From: an uncultured Bacteroidales bacterium
GTDB taxonomy: Bacteria; Bacteroidota; Bacteroidia; Bacteroidales; Muribaculaceae
DNA length: 64,000 nt
Direction: 5' to 3'
NCBI GenBank assembly: GCA_902768435.1
Contig: CACXLJ010000001.1
Coordinates: 1-64,000 of the forward strand
The first letter of the stretch is position 1. Each line of letters starts with the position of its first letter. Positions 1 to 8,871 of this stretch are shown here, one piece after another. The notes beneath the pieces are model-generated. The model was not told the DNA's origin, did no database searches, and saw only the letters and a program-made list of their open reading frames with translations. A program made the translations under genes and the position numbers.

Positions 1-620
1 TTCCCGGCCTGAAGATAGTGCTCAACGGCACCAACACCATATCGATGACGGCATCGGGCCGCGCGGCAATAGATTTACAAAACAGCGATGGCGCCTCAAT
101 AGAGGGTGACGGCACGCTGAACATAGAGGGCAGCGGCAGCGGGCTGTATTTGTGCAGTGGCAACAATGCGAGCGAGCCTTGCGTGATAAAGAATTGCGAA
201 ATCAACATGGTGGGCGCCCGCAGTTACATCTTGAGCGACAATGGTGACGAACAACTCACCATAAACAACGCCACGGTGCGGCTGGCTGACGGCATGGTGA
301 GTAGTGGTAATAATTTGCAACTCATTAATTGCGAAATCACCAAGCCCGCCGGAGCATTTGTGGAATATGGCAACATTACGACAAGCGATTCCTACGGTTA
401 TTATACCGGTGAAATCGAGATTTTGCCAAAAGCCGCGCAGCGCGGCGATGTGAATGGCGACGGCAAGGTGAATGTGAGCGATGTTACCATGCTCATCAAT
501 ATGATTTTGGGCATTACGCCTGTTGACGCAGCCCGAGCCGACCTCAATGGCGACACGAAGGTGAACGTTTCAGATGTCACCAGCTTGATTAATATAATAC
601 TGGGAGTCACGAGCAAGTAG
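1..620 (+). CDS. C-terminal part of a secreted protein with a dockerin-type repeat pair
   Basis: The reading frame is open from base 3 with no convincing start, so the gene begins upstream of the window and about 205 residues are visible. The upstream two thirds is rich in N, G, S and I with irregular short beta-like segments, as in beta-helix or pectin-lyase-like surface proteins. The last ~60 residues carry two calcium-binding dockerin-like repeats, DVNGDGKVNVSD and DLNGDTKVNVSD, each followed by an LIN-IILG helix. In Bacteroidales such C-terminal dockerin-like pairs occur on secreted proteins and are not evidence of a cellulosome. The partner and the catalytic function cannot be seen here. 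Confidence 0.75.
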   Translation, partial: PGLKIVLNGTNTISMTASGRAAIDLQNSDGASIEGDGTLNIEGSGSGLYLCSGNNASEPCVIKNCEINMVGARSYILSDNGDEQLTINNATVRLADGMVSSGNNLQLINCEITKPAGAFVEYGNITTSDSYGYYTGEIEILPKAAQRGDVNGDGKVNVSDVTMLINMILGITPVDAARADLNGDTKVNVSDVTSLINIILGVTSK

Positions 621-694
621 TGAACTTGTGTGGTTGTTCTCAAGGAAAACCGAGAAATTTAATGACTCTCATTTACGATTTCGTTAATCAAGGC

Positions 695-725
695 TTTGTT
701 AATTGTTAATTAATAAGTAACTTTG
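695..725 (+). promoter_or_regulatory. Canonical Bacteroidales promoter for the tandem lipoprotein genes
   Basis: TTTG at 695-698 is followed after exactly 19 nt by TAACTTTG at 718-725. This matches the Bacteroides primary-sigma consensus TTTG-N19-21-TAnnTTTG. The lipoprotein start codon is at 774, which gives a leader of roughly 40 nt. Confidence 0.75.
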
Positions 726-773
726 TGTTTAAATAATAAATATTTATTCATCTATTTAAAAACAAAACGAATT

Positions 774-1277
774 ATGAAAAAGATTTTTATGATGCTGACA
801 GCTGTGGTGGCTGTGTTTGCCTTGGCTTCGTGCAACGGAGGCGGCAAAGGTGCTGAAGACATTGAAGCCTTGAAAGGCAATGTGATGGAGTGCGATAAAT
901 TCAGCATGAATGTGCCTAAGAGCATGAAAGAGACTTATAAGAGCGACATTGCTTTTAATGTGAGCAACGAAGACGAGGAAACGAAGATAGATGTTACCTT
1001 TAGCGACTATCCCTGCAAACCCGAAGACTTTGAGAAATATGCTCAAGGGCTGACCGGAATGGAGATGTTTAGCCTGTATAAGTTTGATAAGCCGGTTATT
1101 GACGGCAACATCATGACAATAAAAGGCGTTAACGGTGACCGCGTGATGAACCAGTTTGTGGTTTATCTGGGTGAGAAGGCAGGCGTTGCTGGCAAGGTGG
1201 AATATCCTGTAGCCAAGGCCGCGGAGATGGAGGAACTGCTTGTGCCGATGCTCAAGTCGATAAAACAGAAACAGTGA
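774..1277 (+). CDS. Small predicted lipoprotein (paralogue of the next gene)
   Basis: A 167-residue protein with a lysine-start signal peptide and lipobox LASC; Cys20 would be lipidated. The start at 774 is chosen because the signal peptide begins there; an in-frame start 51 bases upstream adds residues unlike a signal peptide and overlaps the -7 box. The mature part is an alpha/beta domain ending in a 'YPV-K-AEMEELL-PMLKSI' helix. The same layout (Cys20, mature length about 140, final YP-(V/I)-K helix) recurs in the following gene, so the two look like an old tandem duplication. The fold may be PsbP/DcrB-like, but that is only an impression. Function unknown; probably envelope-anchored. Confidence 0.8.
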   Translation: MKKIFMMLTAVVAVFALASCNGGGKGAEDIEALKGNVMECDKFSMNVPKSMKETYKSDIAFNVSNEDEETKIDVTFSDYPCKPEDFEKYAQGLTGMEMFSLYKFDKPVIDGNIMTIKGVNGDRVMNQFVVYLGEKAGVAGKVEYPVAKAAEMEELLVPMLKSIKQKQ

Positions 1278-1321
1278 ATTGCCTCATGTGTTGGATTTAT
1301 AACTAAACTATGCAGACGAAC

Positions 1322-1801
1322 ATGAAAAAGACTTTATTATTATTTACCGCAATGGTGGCAATGCTGACGCTCTACTCGTGTGGCGGCGGCAACACCTATG
1401 AGAACAAGGAACTTAACTACTCGGTTCAAATGCCTGAGGGCTTCGCACCTCAAAATTCTGATGCCGCTATGGAGAAAGAACGCGGCGGAAAGCTGTATGT
1501 GAACGAAGGCGGATGCATGATAGACGTAACCGGCAAGAAGATGGACTATGCGTATATCACTGCCGAGGAATCGCTCAAGCAAGGTTTTGAGTTTGCCAAG
1601 ATGGCAGAGGGAGTGCTGTCGAGCGATTTGCAAGCCGACCACTACTGGGTGAAGTTTCAGGACTCGTTTGGCTATCGTGCCGTGTATGAGATGCAAAAGA
1701 ACGGCGTGAGCGTGAATGTGAGCTTGACATACCCGATTGAGAAGAAGGCTGAGTTTGAGAAAGACTGTGACGCCGTGTTGCAATCGGTGGATGTGAAGTG
1801 A
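1322..1801 (+). CDS. Small predicted lipoprotein (paralogue of the previous gene)
   Basis: A 159-residue protein with signal peptide MKKTLLLFTAMVAMLTLYSC; Cys20 is the predicted lipidation site. The ATG at 1322 is preferred over one four codons upstream because it opens a typical MKK signal peptide. The mature domain contains 'YSVQMPEGF' and ends with 'YPIEKKAEFEKDCDAVLQSV', which parallels the C-terminal helix of the gene 45 bases upstream. The pair is almost certainly co-transcribed and is followed by a hairpin terminator. No function recognised. Confidence 0.8.
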   Translation: MKKTLLLFTAMVAMLTLYSCGGGNTYENKELNYSVQMPEGFAPQNSDAAMEKERGGKLYVNEGGCMIDVTGKKMDYAYITAEESLKQGFEFAKMAEGVLSSDLQADHYWVKFQDSFGYRAVYEMQKNGVSVNVSLTYPIEKKAEFEKDCDAVLQSVDVK

Positions 1802-1823
1802 TAAAAAAAACACAGGCAATTAG

Positions 1824-1866
1824 CTGGCGCGTGAGGCTGAAAGGCATCGCGCGCCAGTGTGTTTTA
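1824..1866 (+). terminator. Hairpin terminator after the lipoprotein pair
   Basis: Perfect 8-bp stem CTGGCGCG (1824-1831) / CGCGCCAG (1850-1857) with an 18-nt loop, followed by TGTGTTTTATTG. An outer CACA (1811-1814) can also pair with GTGT after the stem. Likely a Rho-independent terminator with a weak U tract. Confidence 0.6.
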
Positions 1867-1912
1867 TTGTGTGTTGTGGTTGGCCAAACATGATAAAATG
1901 GTTAACTTTGGG

Positions 1913-1920
1913 GTCATGTA
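1913..1920 (+). promoter_or_regulatory. -7 element of trmN6
   Basis: TAACTTTG matches TAnnTTTG and ends 17 nt before the ATG at 1938, implying a leader of about 10 nt. No clear TTTG is seen at the -33 distance. Confidence 0.55.
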
Positions 1921-1937
1921 ATGATAGCAGTATTGTA

Positions 1938-2657
1938 ATGGCAAGAGAGAAGACATTCAGGTTTAAGCGTTTTGAGGTGCTGAACGACCGCACGGCAATG
2001 AAGGTGGGCACCGATGGCGTGCTGCTGGGCGCGTGGTGTGATGTGGCCGGTGCGCGCAAGGTGCTAGATGTGGGCACGGGTTGTGGAGTGATAGCCTTAA
2101 TGGTGGCACAGCGCAATGGTGAGGCTCAGATTGACGCTGTGGAAATCGACAAGGACTCGGCCGATGAAGCCGCTATGAATTTTTCTTGTTCGCCATGGGC
2201 TCGAAGACTTCGTGTTGCGCATTGCGATTTCAACGAATTTGCCCTGCGTGATGTGGTGGGCAAGTATAATCTGATTGTGTCAAATCCGCCCTTTTTCACC
2301 AATGGAATTTTGCCGCCCGATGCGTCGCGAATGTCGGCCCGTCACACCCAGAATTTGACTTATGGGCAGTTGCTAAATAATACAGGAAAGCTACTTGCTG
2401 ATGGTGGGAAAATAGCACTGATAACGCCCTTTGACAATATTAAAGAAATTATTGAAGTATGTGTATTTAATAATTTGAATATTAGTAGAAAAGTTAATGT
2501 TGTATCGGTTGAAGGTTTTGCTCCCAAGCGTGTGCTGTGGGAACTTGTCAATTATCCTTGTTCGATGCATGAAAGTGAACTGGTGATTGAGACATCGCCT
2601 GGGGTGTTCAGTGACGAGTATATTGCCCTGTGCAAAGATTTTTACCTGAAGATGTGA
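1938..2657 (+). CDS. trmN6: tRNA1(Val) (adenine(37)-N6)-methyltransferase
   Basis: A 239-residue SAM-dependent methyltransferase of the YfiC/TrmN6 family, which makes m6A at position 37 of tRNA1(Val). The sequence shows the family N-terminus (FRFKRFEVLNDRTAMKVGTD), motif I LDVGTGCGVIAL near residues 43-54, and the N6-adenine signature NPPFF at 116-120. The start at 1938 is preferred over an earlier in-frame codon at 1857 because conserved residues begin there and the promoter lies between the two. It converges on the dihydrouridine synthase gene with only 7 bases between stops, so two tRNA-modification genes face each other. Confidence 0.9.
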   Translation: MAREKTFRFKRFEVLNDRTAMKVGTDGVLLGAWCDVAGARKVLDVGTGCGVIALMVAQRNGEAQIDAVEIDKDSADEAAMNFSCSPWARRLRVAHCDFNEFALRDVVGKYNLIVSNPPFFTNGILPPDASRMSARHTQNLTYGQLLNNTGKLLADGGKIALITPFDNIKEIIEVCVFNNLNISRKVNVVSVEGFAPKRVLWELVNYPCSMHESELVIETSPGVFSDEYIALCKDFYLKM

Positions 2658-2664
2658 AACTTGT

Positions 2665-3585
2665 TTAGAGGGTATTGAAAAGAGACTCGAGGGCTGCTTC
2701 ATATTTTGCGATTGAAGTGGCCTTTTTGATGGCTTTTCGGCATTTCCGGTCGGCGTGAAGCAGATACATTTCCCAAAACGATTGCATCTTTTTGAGCACC
2801 TGATGTTCTCCGCCATCGAGTGTAGCAGCATAATGTGAATAGATGAGGTTGTGCAATTTGCGGTAGTTGTCGGGCGTGGCCTTTTCGGGACAAAGGAGAG
2901 CCGGATCGCTTGCCAGTGCGCGGCCAATCATAACCCCTTGAATCGAAGGGTATTGCCGTGTGATTTCTTCAATATCGCGCATGCTTTGAATGTTGCCATT
3001 GTAAATCAAAGGATAGTGAGAAACCTTGACCATCTCGGTGAAGGCATCATGATTCAGGTTTCCCTTGTACTGGTCTTTGCCAATGCAGGGATGAACAATG
3101 ATGTGGGTGGGCGAGAGCAAATCCATGAGTGGTAATATGTTGCGCCAATCATCGTCGTCTTGCCAGCCGAGCCGCATTTTGACGGAATAGGAGATGCCTT
3201 CGACCGACTTGAGTGCCTGGAAGAGTGCACTCACTTCTTGAGGATAAGGCAACATGCCTGAACCCTTGTGCTTCAGGGCAATGGGAGGAAATGGGCATCC
3301 AAGATTGATGTTGATGTGAGTGTATGCATTCTCTTTCAAGTGCTGGACCATGTGCAGGGCATCAACGGGGTTGCAAGCAAGAATCTGCGGCGTGAAAGTG
3401 ATGCCTTGATTGTTCTCGGGTTTCACATCGTTGATGTCACGATTCAGGAAATTGCCGTGCTCAATGCGCATGAAGGGCGAATAATAGGCATCGATGCCCC
3501 CAAAGATGCGGGCATGTGCGTTGCGCCAAATGTGGGTTGTGAAACCCTGCAGGGGTGCTGAGAAGATTTTACATGAAGATATCAT
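2665..3585 (-). CDS. tRNA-dihydrouridine synthase (Dus family)
   Basis: A 306-residue FMN-dependent reductase that converts uridine to dihydrouridine in tRNA. Visible features are the N-terminal APLQGFT flavin-barrel start, the active-site segment NINLGCPFPP (cysteine as general acid), VKMRLGW, the HP-IGKDQYKG loop and GVMIGRALASDPAL near the phosphate-binding end of the TIM barrel. The start at 3585 (MISSCKIFSAPLQ) fits the family; in-frame codons further upstream run through the neighbour's promoter. A -7 box ends only 5 bases before this ATG, so the transcript may be leaderless. It is transcribed away from the ABC-F gene. The target uridine cannot be assigned. Confidence 0.9.
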   Translation of the reverse strand: MISSCKIFSAPLQGFTTHIWRNAHARIFGGIDAYYSPFMRIEHGNFLNRDINDVKPENNQGITFTPQILACNPVDALHMVQHLKENAYTHININLGCPFPPIALKHKGSGMLPYPQEVSALFQALKSVEGISYSVKMRLGWQDDDDWRNILPLMDLLSPTHIIVHPCIGKDQYKGNLNHDAFTEMVKVSHYPLIYNGNIQSMRDIEEITRQYPSIQGVMIGRALASDPALLCPEKATPDNYRKLHNLIYSHYAATLDGGEHQVLKKMQSFWEMYLLHADRKCRKAIKKATSIAKYEAALESLFNTL

Positions 3586-3589
3586 GACG

Positions 3590-3625
3590 CAAAAGTAACA
3601 AATTAAAATAATAATTGTATCTTTG
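3590..3625. promoter_or_regulatory. Divergent -7 elements of dus and the ABC-F gene
   Basis: CAAAAGTA at 3590-3597 reads TACTTTTG on the minus strand, and TATCTTTG lies at 3618-3625 on the plus strand, with 20 nt between. The plus box serves the ATG at 3644 and the minus box the ATG at 3585, which lies so close that dus may be leaderless. Confidence 0.6.
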
Positions 3626-3643
3626 CAATGCGAAATATTGATT

Positions 3644-5584
3644 ATGATCTCCATACAAAATTTACATGTCGAATTCAGCAGCAAGCCACTTCTTGATGAT
3701 ATCAGTTTTGTTATCAACAAGAAAGATAAGATTGCGCTTGTAGGTAAGAATGGTGCGGGCAAATCGACCATGCTTAAAATCATTGCTGGCATTCAACAGC
3801 CTACTGGGGGATCAGTGGCTATGCCATCGGAAACCACAGTGGGTTATTTGCCTCAGCAGATGCGTATTGCCGACGAGACAACGGTGCTTGCCGAAGTGAG
3901 CAAGGCGTTTGACCATGTGAGAGCACTTGAACAGGAACTGGATAGGCTGAACACGGAATTGGCCGAGCGTGACGACTATGATAGCGACAGCTATCAGAAA
4001 CTCGTGGAACGGGTGTCGCACAAGACCGATGTGCTGACGATGCTGCGAACTGATAATCATGAGGCCGAATTAGAGAAAACGCTGATTGGACTTGGTTTTG
4101 AACGCAGTGATTTTGGCCGCGCAACAAGCGAGTTCAGTGGCGGCTGGCGCATGCGTCTGGAGATTGCAAAACTGCTGCTCACGCGGCCCGATGTGCTCTT
4201 GCTCGATGAGCCTACCAACCATCTCGACATTGACTCGATTCAGTGGCTCGAAACCTTTTTGGCAAACTATCATGGCGCTGTGATGGTGGTGTCACATGAC
4301 CGGGCATTTATTGATAATGTTACCAGTCGCACGATAGAGATCTCGCTGGGCAAGATATATGACTACAATGTGAACTATTCTCACTTTGTGGAATTGCGCA
4401 AAGAGAGGCTGGAACAGCAGATGCGTGCCTATGAGAACCAGCAGAAGCTGATACACGACACCGAGGAGTTTATTGAGAAATTCCGTTACAAGGCAACGAA
4501 GGCTGTGCAGGTGCAGAGTCGCATCAAGCAGCTCGACAAGATTGAGCGCATTGAGGTTGACCAGGTCGACACCTCTCGGTTGAGACTGAAGTTTCCGCCG
4601 GCTCCGCGTTCGGGCGACTATCCGGTTATTGCCGAGGATGTAGCCAAGAACTATGGCGACTTACAAGTGTTTAAAGGCGTTACATTCACCATTAAACGCG
4701 GCGAGAAGGTTGCGTTTGTAGGCAAAAACGGAGCAGGCAAGTCAACGCTGGTGAAGTGCATCATGAACGAGATTCCTTTTGACGGGAATCTCAAGATTGG
4801 CCATAATGTGAAGATAGGCTACTTTGCTCAGAATCAGGCGCAGTTGCTTGACGAAAACATCACTGTATATGACACAATCGACTATGTGGCAACAGGCGAT
4901 ATGCGCACTCGCATTAACGACCTGCTGGGTGCCTTCATGTTTGGCGGCGAGGAGTCGGAGAAAAAGGTGAAGGTGTTGTCGGGCGGCGAAAAGAGCCGTC
5001 TTGCCATGATGCGTCTGTTGTTGCAGCCTGTGAACCTGCTCATTATGGACGAACCTACCAATCACCTTGACATGCGCACCAAAGATATCCTGAAAGATGC
5101 CATCAAAGATTTTGATGGTACGGTGATTGTGGTGTCGCACGACCGAGATTTTCTTGACGGACTTGTTGAGAAGGTTTATGAGTTTGGCGGCGGAAAGGTG
5201 CGAGAGCACTTGTGTGGCATTTATGAATTCCTTGAGCACAAAAAGATAGCCACACTCTCGGAACTGGAGAGGAAAGAAAAACCGCTTGCTGCAACTGGCA
5301 ATAAGGCGGAGGAGGAAGTGAAGCAGTCAAAGCTCGACTATCTGGAACAGAAAGAACTGAACCGACGCATCAAGCAGGCCCAGAAGCGGGTGGCAACACT
5401 CGAGGATGAAATCAATGTGCTCGAGCAGCAGATAGCCGAAATCGAACAGCAGTTATCAGCAGGGACGAGCAACGACCCTGAGATATATACCCGCCATGCC
5501 CAATGCACACAACAGCTCGAAGAAACAATGCAAGCTTGGGAGCAAGCTAACGAAGAACTGGATCTTATTAACCAACAACAATAA
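3644..5584 (+). CDS. ABC-F family ATPase (translation factor type)
   Basis: A 646-residue soluble protein with two ABC ATPase domains in one chain and no membrane segments, the hallmark of ABC-F proteins, which bind the ribosomal E site. Walker A GKNGAGKST occurs at residues 34-42 and again near 358-367. Signatures FSGGWRMRL (~163) and LSGGEKSRL (~444) are each followed by DEPTNHLD Walker B motifs (~188 and ~468). The linker (about 240-310) is charged and helical. The last ~85 residues form a coiled coil of the Uup/YheS C-terminal type. Start 3644 is the first ATG with the family N-terminus ISIQNLHVEF. It is followed after 5 bases by an M13 peptidase gene. Housekeeping is more likely than antibiotic resistance, but sequence alone does not settle this. 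Confidence 0.9.
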   Translation: MISIQNLHVEFSSKPLLDDISFVINKKDKIALVGKNGAGKSTMLKIIAGIQQPTGGSVAMPSETTVGYLPQQMRIADETTVLAEVSKAFDHVRALEQELDRLNTELAERDDYDSDSYQKLVERVSHKTDVLTMLRTDNHEAELEKTLIGLGFERSDFGRATSEFSGGWRMRLEIAKLLLTRPDVLLLDEPTNHLDIDSIQWLETFLANYHGAVMVVSHDRAFIDNVTSRTIEISLGKIYDYNVNYSHFVELRKERLEQQMRAYENQQKLIHDTEEFIEKFRYKATKAVQVQSRIKQLDKIERIEVDQVDTSRLRLKFPPAPRSGDYPVIAEDVAKNYGDLQVFKGVTFTIKRGEKVAFVGKNGAGKSTLVKCIMNEIPFDGNLKIGHNVKIGYFAQNQAQLLDENITVYDTIDYVATGDMRTRINDLLGAFMFGGEESEKKVKVLSGGEKSRLAMMRLLLQPVNLLIMDEPTNHLDMRTKDILKDAIKDFDGTVIVVSHDRDFLDGLVEKVYEFGGGKVREHLCGIYEFLEHKKIATLSELERKEKPLAATGNKAEEEVKQSKLDYLEQKELNRRIKQAQKRVATLEDEINVLEQQIAEIEQQLSAGTSNDPEIYTRHAQCTQQLEETMQAWEQANEELDLINQQQ

Positions 5585-5589
5585 ACATA

Positions 5590-7593
5590 ATGAAAAAAGC
5601 GTTTTTATTAACTTTAACTGCAATTGCGACGATGACAGTGAATGCAGGGAACCTGGAAAAGGGCGTTGACCGCAGCAATCTGGATTTGAGCGTTTCGCCC
5701 GGAGAGAATTTTTATCAGTATGCTTGTGGCGGATGGCAAAAGACCAACCCGCTTGATCCTCAGTATGCCCGTTTCGGCACCTTTGACCAGCTCGGTGAGA
5801 ATAGCCGTGAACAGGTGAAGGACATCATCACAAATTTAGGTGAGAATCTGCCTAAGGGCACTATCGCACAAAAGGTGAGCGACCTTTATTTGCTTGGTAT
5901 GGATGTGGACCGACTGAATGCCGATGGCGCTAATCCACTCAAGGCTGACCTTGCCAAGATTGACAATGCCAAGCGCTCAGACTTCATGGGACTCATCAAG
6001 TGGTTGCATCTGGGCATTGCATCTCCATTCTTTGGCACCTCGGTGATGGCCGACATGAAGAACTCGAATGAGAACATGTTCTACATCATGCAAGGCGGCT
6101 TGGGCATGGGCGACCGTGATTACTATCTTGAGAATGATGCCAATACGACCAAGGTGCGTAATGCTTATGCCAATTACATCGAACGCCTGTTTGTGCTTGC
6201 CGGTTACAAGAAGGGTGCAGCCAAGAGGGCCGCCAAGAATGTGATGAAGATAGAGACCGATTTGGCTCGCGTGGCAATGACCCGTGAGGAAACTCGTGAC
6301 TACAGCAAACTCTACAATGTGATGAGCGTGGCCGACCTGAAACAGCAGTACAAGAACATCGACTGGGATGTGCTGAATGTGAAGAATGTTGACAAGATTT
6401 GTGTGTTCCAGCCCAAATCGATTGCCAAGGTCGATGAGATGCTGAAGAACTTGAAAGACGAAGAGATCAAGGACTACCTGAAGTTCAAATACATAGATGC
6501 CGCTTCGAATTACTTGAGCGACGACTTCGTGCAAGCCAACTTTGACATGTACAGCAAGGCCATGTCGGGTAAGCAGGTGATGCAGCCCCGCTGGAAACGC
6601 GCCCTCAATGTGCCTAACACACTGCTTGGCGAGGCCGTGGGCCAACTCTATGTGGAGAAATATTTCCCCGCTGACTCAAAAAAGAAAATGCAAAAGTTGG
6701 TTGACAACCTGAAAGTGGCCCTTGGCGAACGCATTGCCAACCTGAGTTGGATGAGTCCTAAAACCAAGGTGAATGCCCTTGTGAAACTCAACAGCTTCAC
6801 GGTGAAGATTGGTTATCCCGACAAATGGCGCGACTACTCGGGCGTGAATATTGACCGAAATGCCTCGTATTGGCAGAATGTGAAAAATGCTTTGGTTTTC
6901 ACTGCCGAGTACGAACTGTCGCAGCTGGGTAAACCGGTTGACAAAGACCGCTGGTACATGACTCCGCAGACGGTAAATGCATACTATGAGCCCTCGACCA
7001 ACGAGATTTGCTTCCCCGCAGCCATTCTTCAGGCTCCTTACTTTGATCCCAAGGCCGACGATGCCTCGAACTATGGTGCCATAGGTGTGGTGATTGGTCA
7101 TGAGATGACTCATGGATTTGACGACCAGGGTCGCAACTTCGACCACAACGGAAACATGGTGGACTGGTGGACTGCTGAAGATGCCGATAAATTCAAGGCG
7201 CTTGCTGAAAAACTTGGTAACCAATACAGTGCCGAGATTGTAGCCGATGATGTGCATGCCAACGGCAACTTCACTATGGGCGAGAACATTGCCGACCATG
7301 GCGGTTTGCGTGTTGCTTATAGCGCTTTCAAGAAGACTGACCAAGGCAAGGGCAACGAAATGATTGACGGATTCACTCCCGACCAGCGCTTCTGCTTGAG
7401 CTATGCCAATGTGTGGGCCGCCAATATCACCAAAGAGGAGATATTGCGCCGCACCAAGGTAGACCCGCATTCGTTGGGTGTGAACCGCGTGAATGTGGCT
7501 TTGCGCAACATGGAGTGGTTCTTCAAGGCCTTCAACATCAAAGAAGGCGACAAGATGTTCAGAATGCCTGAGGATAGGGTGTCGATTTGGTGA
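5590..7593 (+). CDS. Secreted M13-family zinc metallopeptidase (neprilysin/PepO-like)
   Basis: A 667-residue protein with an N-terminal signal peptide (MKKAFLLTLTAIATMTVNAG), expected in the periplasm or on the surface. The M13 N-terminal domain starts at NFYQYACGGW. The catalytic domain has HEMTH (about residues 504-508, two zinc ligands and the catalytic Glu) and GENIADHGG (about 564), which supplies the third ligand, plus VNAYYEPSTNEICFPAAIL upstream. Length is normal. Members cleave short peptides; the substrate is unknown. It sits 5 bases after the ABC-F gene and ends at a strong terminator. A second M13 gene lies at 45607-47631. Confidence 0.92.
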   Translation: MKKAFLLTLTAIATMTVNAGNLEKGVDRSNLDLSVSPGENFYQYACGGWQKTNPLDPQYARFGTFDQLGENSREQVKDIITNLGENLPKGTIAQKVSDLYLLGMDVDRLNADGANPLKADLAKIDNAKRSDFMGLIKWLHLGIASPFFGTSVMADMKNSNENMFYIMQGGLGMGDRDYYLENDANTTKVRNAYANYIERLFVLAGYKKGAAKRAAKNVMKIETDLARVAMTREETRDYSKLYNVMSVADLKQQYKNIDWDVLNVKNVDKICVFQPKSIAKVDEMLKNLKDEEIKDYLKFKYIDAASNYLSDDFVQANFDMYSKAMSGKQVMQPRWKRALNVPNTLLGEAVGQLYVEKYFPADSKKKMQKLVDNLKVALGERIANLSWMSPKTKVNALVKLNSFTVKIGYPDKWRDYSGVNIDRNASYWQNVKNALVFTAEYELSQLGKPVDKDRWYMTPQTVNAYYEPSTNEICFPAAILQAPYFDPKADDASNYGAIGVVIGHEMTHGFDDQGRNFDHNGNMVDWWTAEDADKFKALAEKLGNQYSAEIVADDVHANGNFTMGENIADHGGLRVAYSAFKKTDQGKGNEMIDGFTPDQRFCLSYANVWAANITKEEILRRTKVDPHSLGVNRVNVALRNMEWFFKAFNIKEGDKMFRMPEDRVSIW

Positions 7594-7621
7594 AAAAGAT
7601 TTAAATATCACATTATTTTAG

Positions 7622-7651
7622 GCCGCCGATAAAATTCGGCGGCTTTTTTTT
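7622..7651 (+). terminator. Rho-independent terminator after the M13 peptidase gene
   Basis: Perfect 8-bp GC-rich stem GCCGCCGA (7622-7629) / TCGGCGGC (7636-7643), 6-nt loop, then eight T residues. It separates the ABC-F/M13 unit from the dnaN operon. Confidence 0.93.
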
Positions 7652-7672
7652 CGTTGTTATCTATAAAATTCG

Positions 7673-7680
7673 TATTTTTG
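7673..7680 (+). promoter_or_regulatory. -7 element of the dnaN operon
   Basis: TATTTTTG matches TAnnTTTG and lies 54 bases before the dnaN ATG, just after the preceding terminator. It is the only clear promoter before the next eleven genes. Confidence 0.65.
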
Positions 7681-7734
7681 TAGTTTAAATAGCAGATTAT
7701 TATCAAAGATTAATAATAAATAAATTTTAAATAT

Positions 7735-8850
7735 ATGAAATTCAACATTCAAAGTAAGTTATTGCTCACTCATTTGTCGGCAGTGAGCAAAGTTGTGAAC
7801 TCAAAGAACAAACTCACAATTCTCGACAATTTCCTGTTTGATCTCGAAGGCAATAAGCTCGTTATCACTGGTAGCGACCAGGAGAACACCTTGACGACCT
7901 ATGTGCAAGTTGAGGATGCAGAGGGTTCGGGCAAATTTGCTGCTAATGTCAAGAATCTGCTTGACATGCTGCGCACGCTGCCCGACCTGGCATTGACCTT
8001 CGACATCAATGACGAGAATCTTGAAGTGAACATCAAGTACCAGAACGGCCGCTTCAATTTTGTGGCGATTAATGGCAATGAATTCCCTTCGAAGGCTGTG
8101 ACCGACGAGGAACCACGAAAGTTCAAACTTCCCATCAACAAGGTTGTGGAAGGACTTCAGCACACCATCTTTGCTGTGGGAGTCGATGACATGCGTCCTG
8201 TGATGATGGGTATCTATTGGGACATTAAGCCCGAGGAAATTGTGTTTGTGGCTTCAGATACACACAAGCTGGTGCGTTATCGCAAGCTCAATGTGAGCAC
8301 GGGTCTCGAGCACTCGTTCATCATGCCCACCAAGCCCGCATCGATCTTGAGCAGCATTCTTGAAAAGGCTGAGGGCGAGATGGAGATTACAGTCGACAGC
8401 AAGAGCGCCACATTCGAGACTCCTGAGTACTCGCTCACATGCCGTTTTGTGAATGGTCGTTATCCTAACTACAACTCAGTAATTCCCACCAACAATCCCT
8501 ATAGCGTAACAATCGACCGCATGTCGCTGCTCAATGCCTTGCGCCGCGTTTCGGTATCGACAAGTTCAAGTGGTCTCGTGAAATTGGAACTGAAGGAAAA
8601 TGAGATCTTCCTTTCGACTCAAGACCTTGACTACTCGACTTCGGCCGAAGAAAAGATTCAATGCGACTATAGCGGCGAAGAGATGGCCATTGGTTTCAAC
8701 GATGAGAACATCATAGATGTGCTGAACAACATCGATTCGGAAACAGCCGTGATAAAACTGATGGATTCGTCGAAGGCCGGTATCTTTGTACCTGCTGAGC
8801 AGGAAGATGACGAGGAGTTGCTCGTGCTGTTGATGCCCATGATGCTCTAA
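7735..8850 (+). CDS. dnaN: DNA polymerase III subunit beta (sliding clamp)
   Basis: A 371-residue protein of normal clamp length. It forms the ring-shaped processivity clamp around DNA and recruits polymerase III and repair factors. Family features include the N-terminal segment MKFNIQSKLLLTHLSAVSKV, 'ILDNFLFDLEG' in domain I, the domain III stretch SVSTSSSGLVKLELKENEI, and the hydrophobic C-terminus LVLLMPMML, where the last residues help form the client-peptide groove. It heads the long rightward operon. dnaA is not adjacent but lies about 14 kb downstream. Confidence 0.97.
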   Translation: MKFNIQSKLLLTHLSAVSKVVNSKNKLTILDNFLFDLEGNKLVITGSDQENTLTTYVQVEDAEGSGKFAANVKNLLDMLRTLPDLALTFDINDENLEVNIKYQNGRFNFVAINGNEFPSKAVTDEEPRKFKLPINKVVEGLQHTIFAVGVDDMRPVMMGIYWDIKPEEIVFVASDTHKLVRYRKLNVSTGLEHSFIMPTKPASILSSILEKAEGEMEITVDSKSATFETPEYSLTCRFVNGRYPNYNSVIPTNNPYSVTIDRMSLLNALRRVSVSTSSSGLVKLELKENEIFLSTQDLDYSTSAEEKIQCDYSGEEMAIGFNDENIIDVLNNIDSETAVIKLMDSSKAGIFVPAEQEDDEELLVLLMPMML

Positions 8851-8871
8851 TCAGGTGTTATATAGAGACAA

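Noticed and set aside
5977..7611. Long open frames opposite the first M13 peptidase gene (222 and 311 codons)
   Set aside because: Antisense to a clear M13 gene, with no recognisable motif and no start signals.
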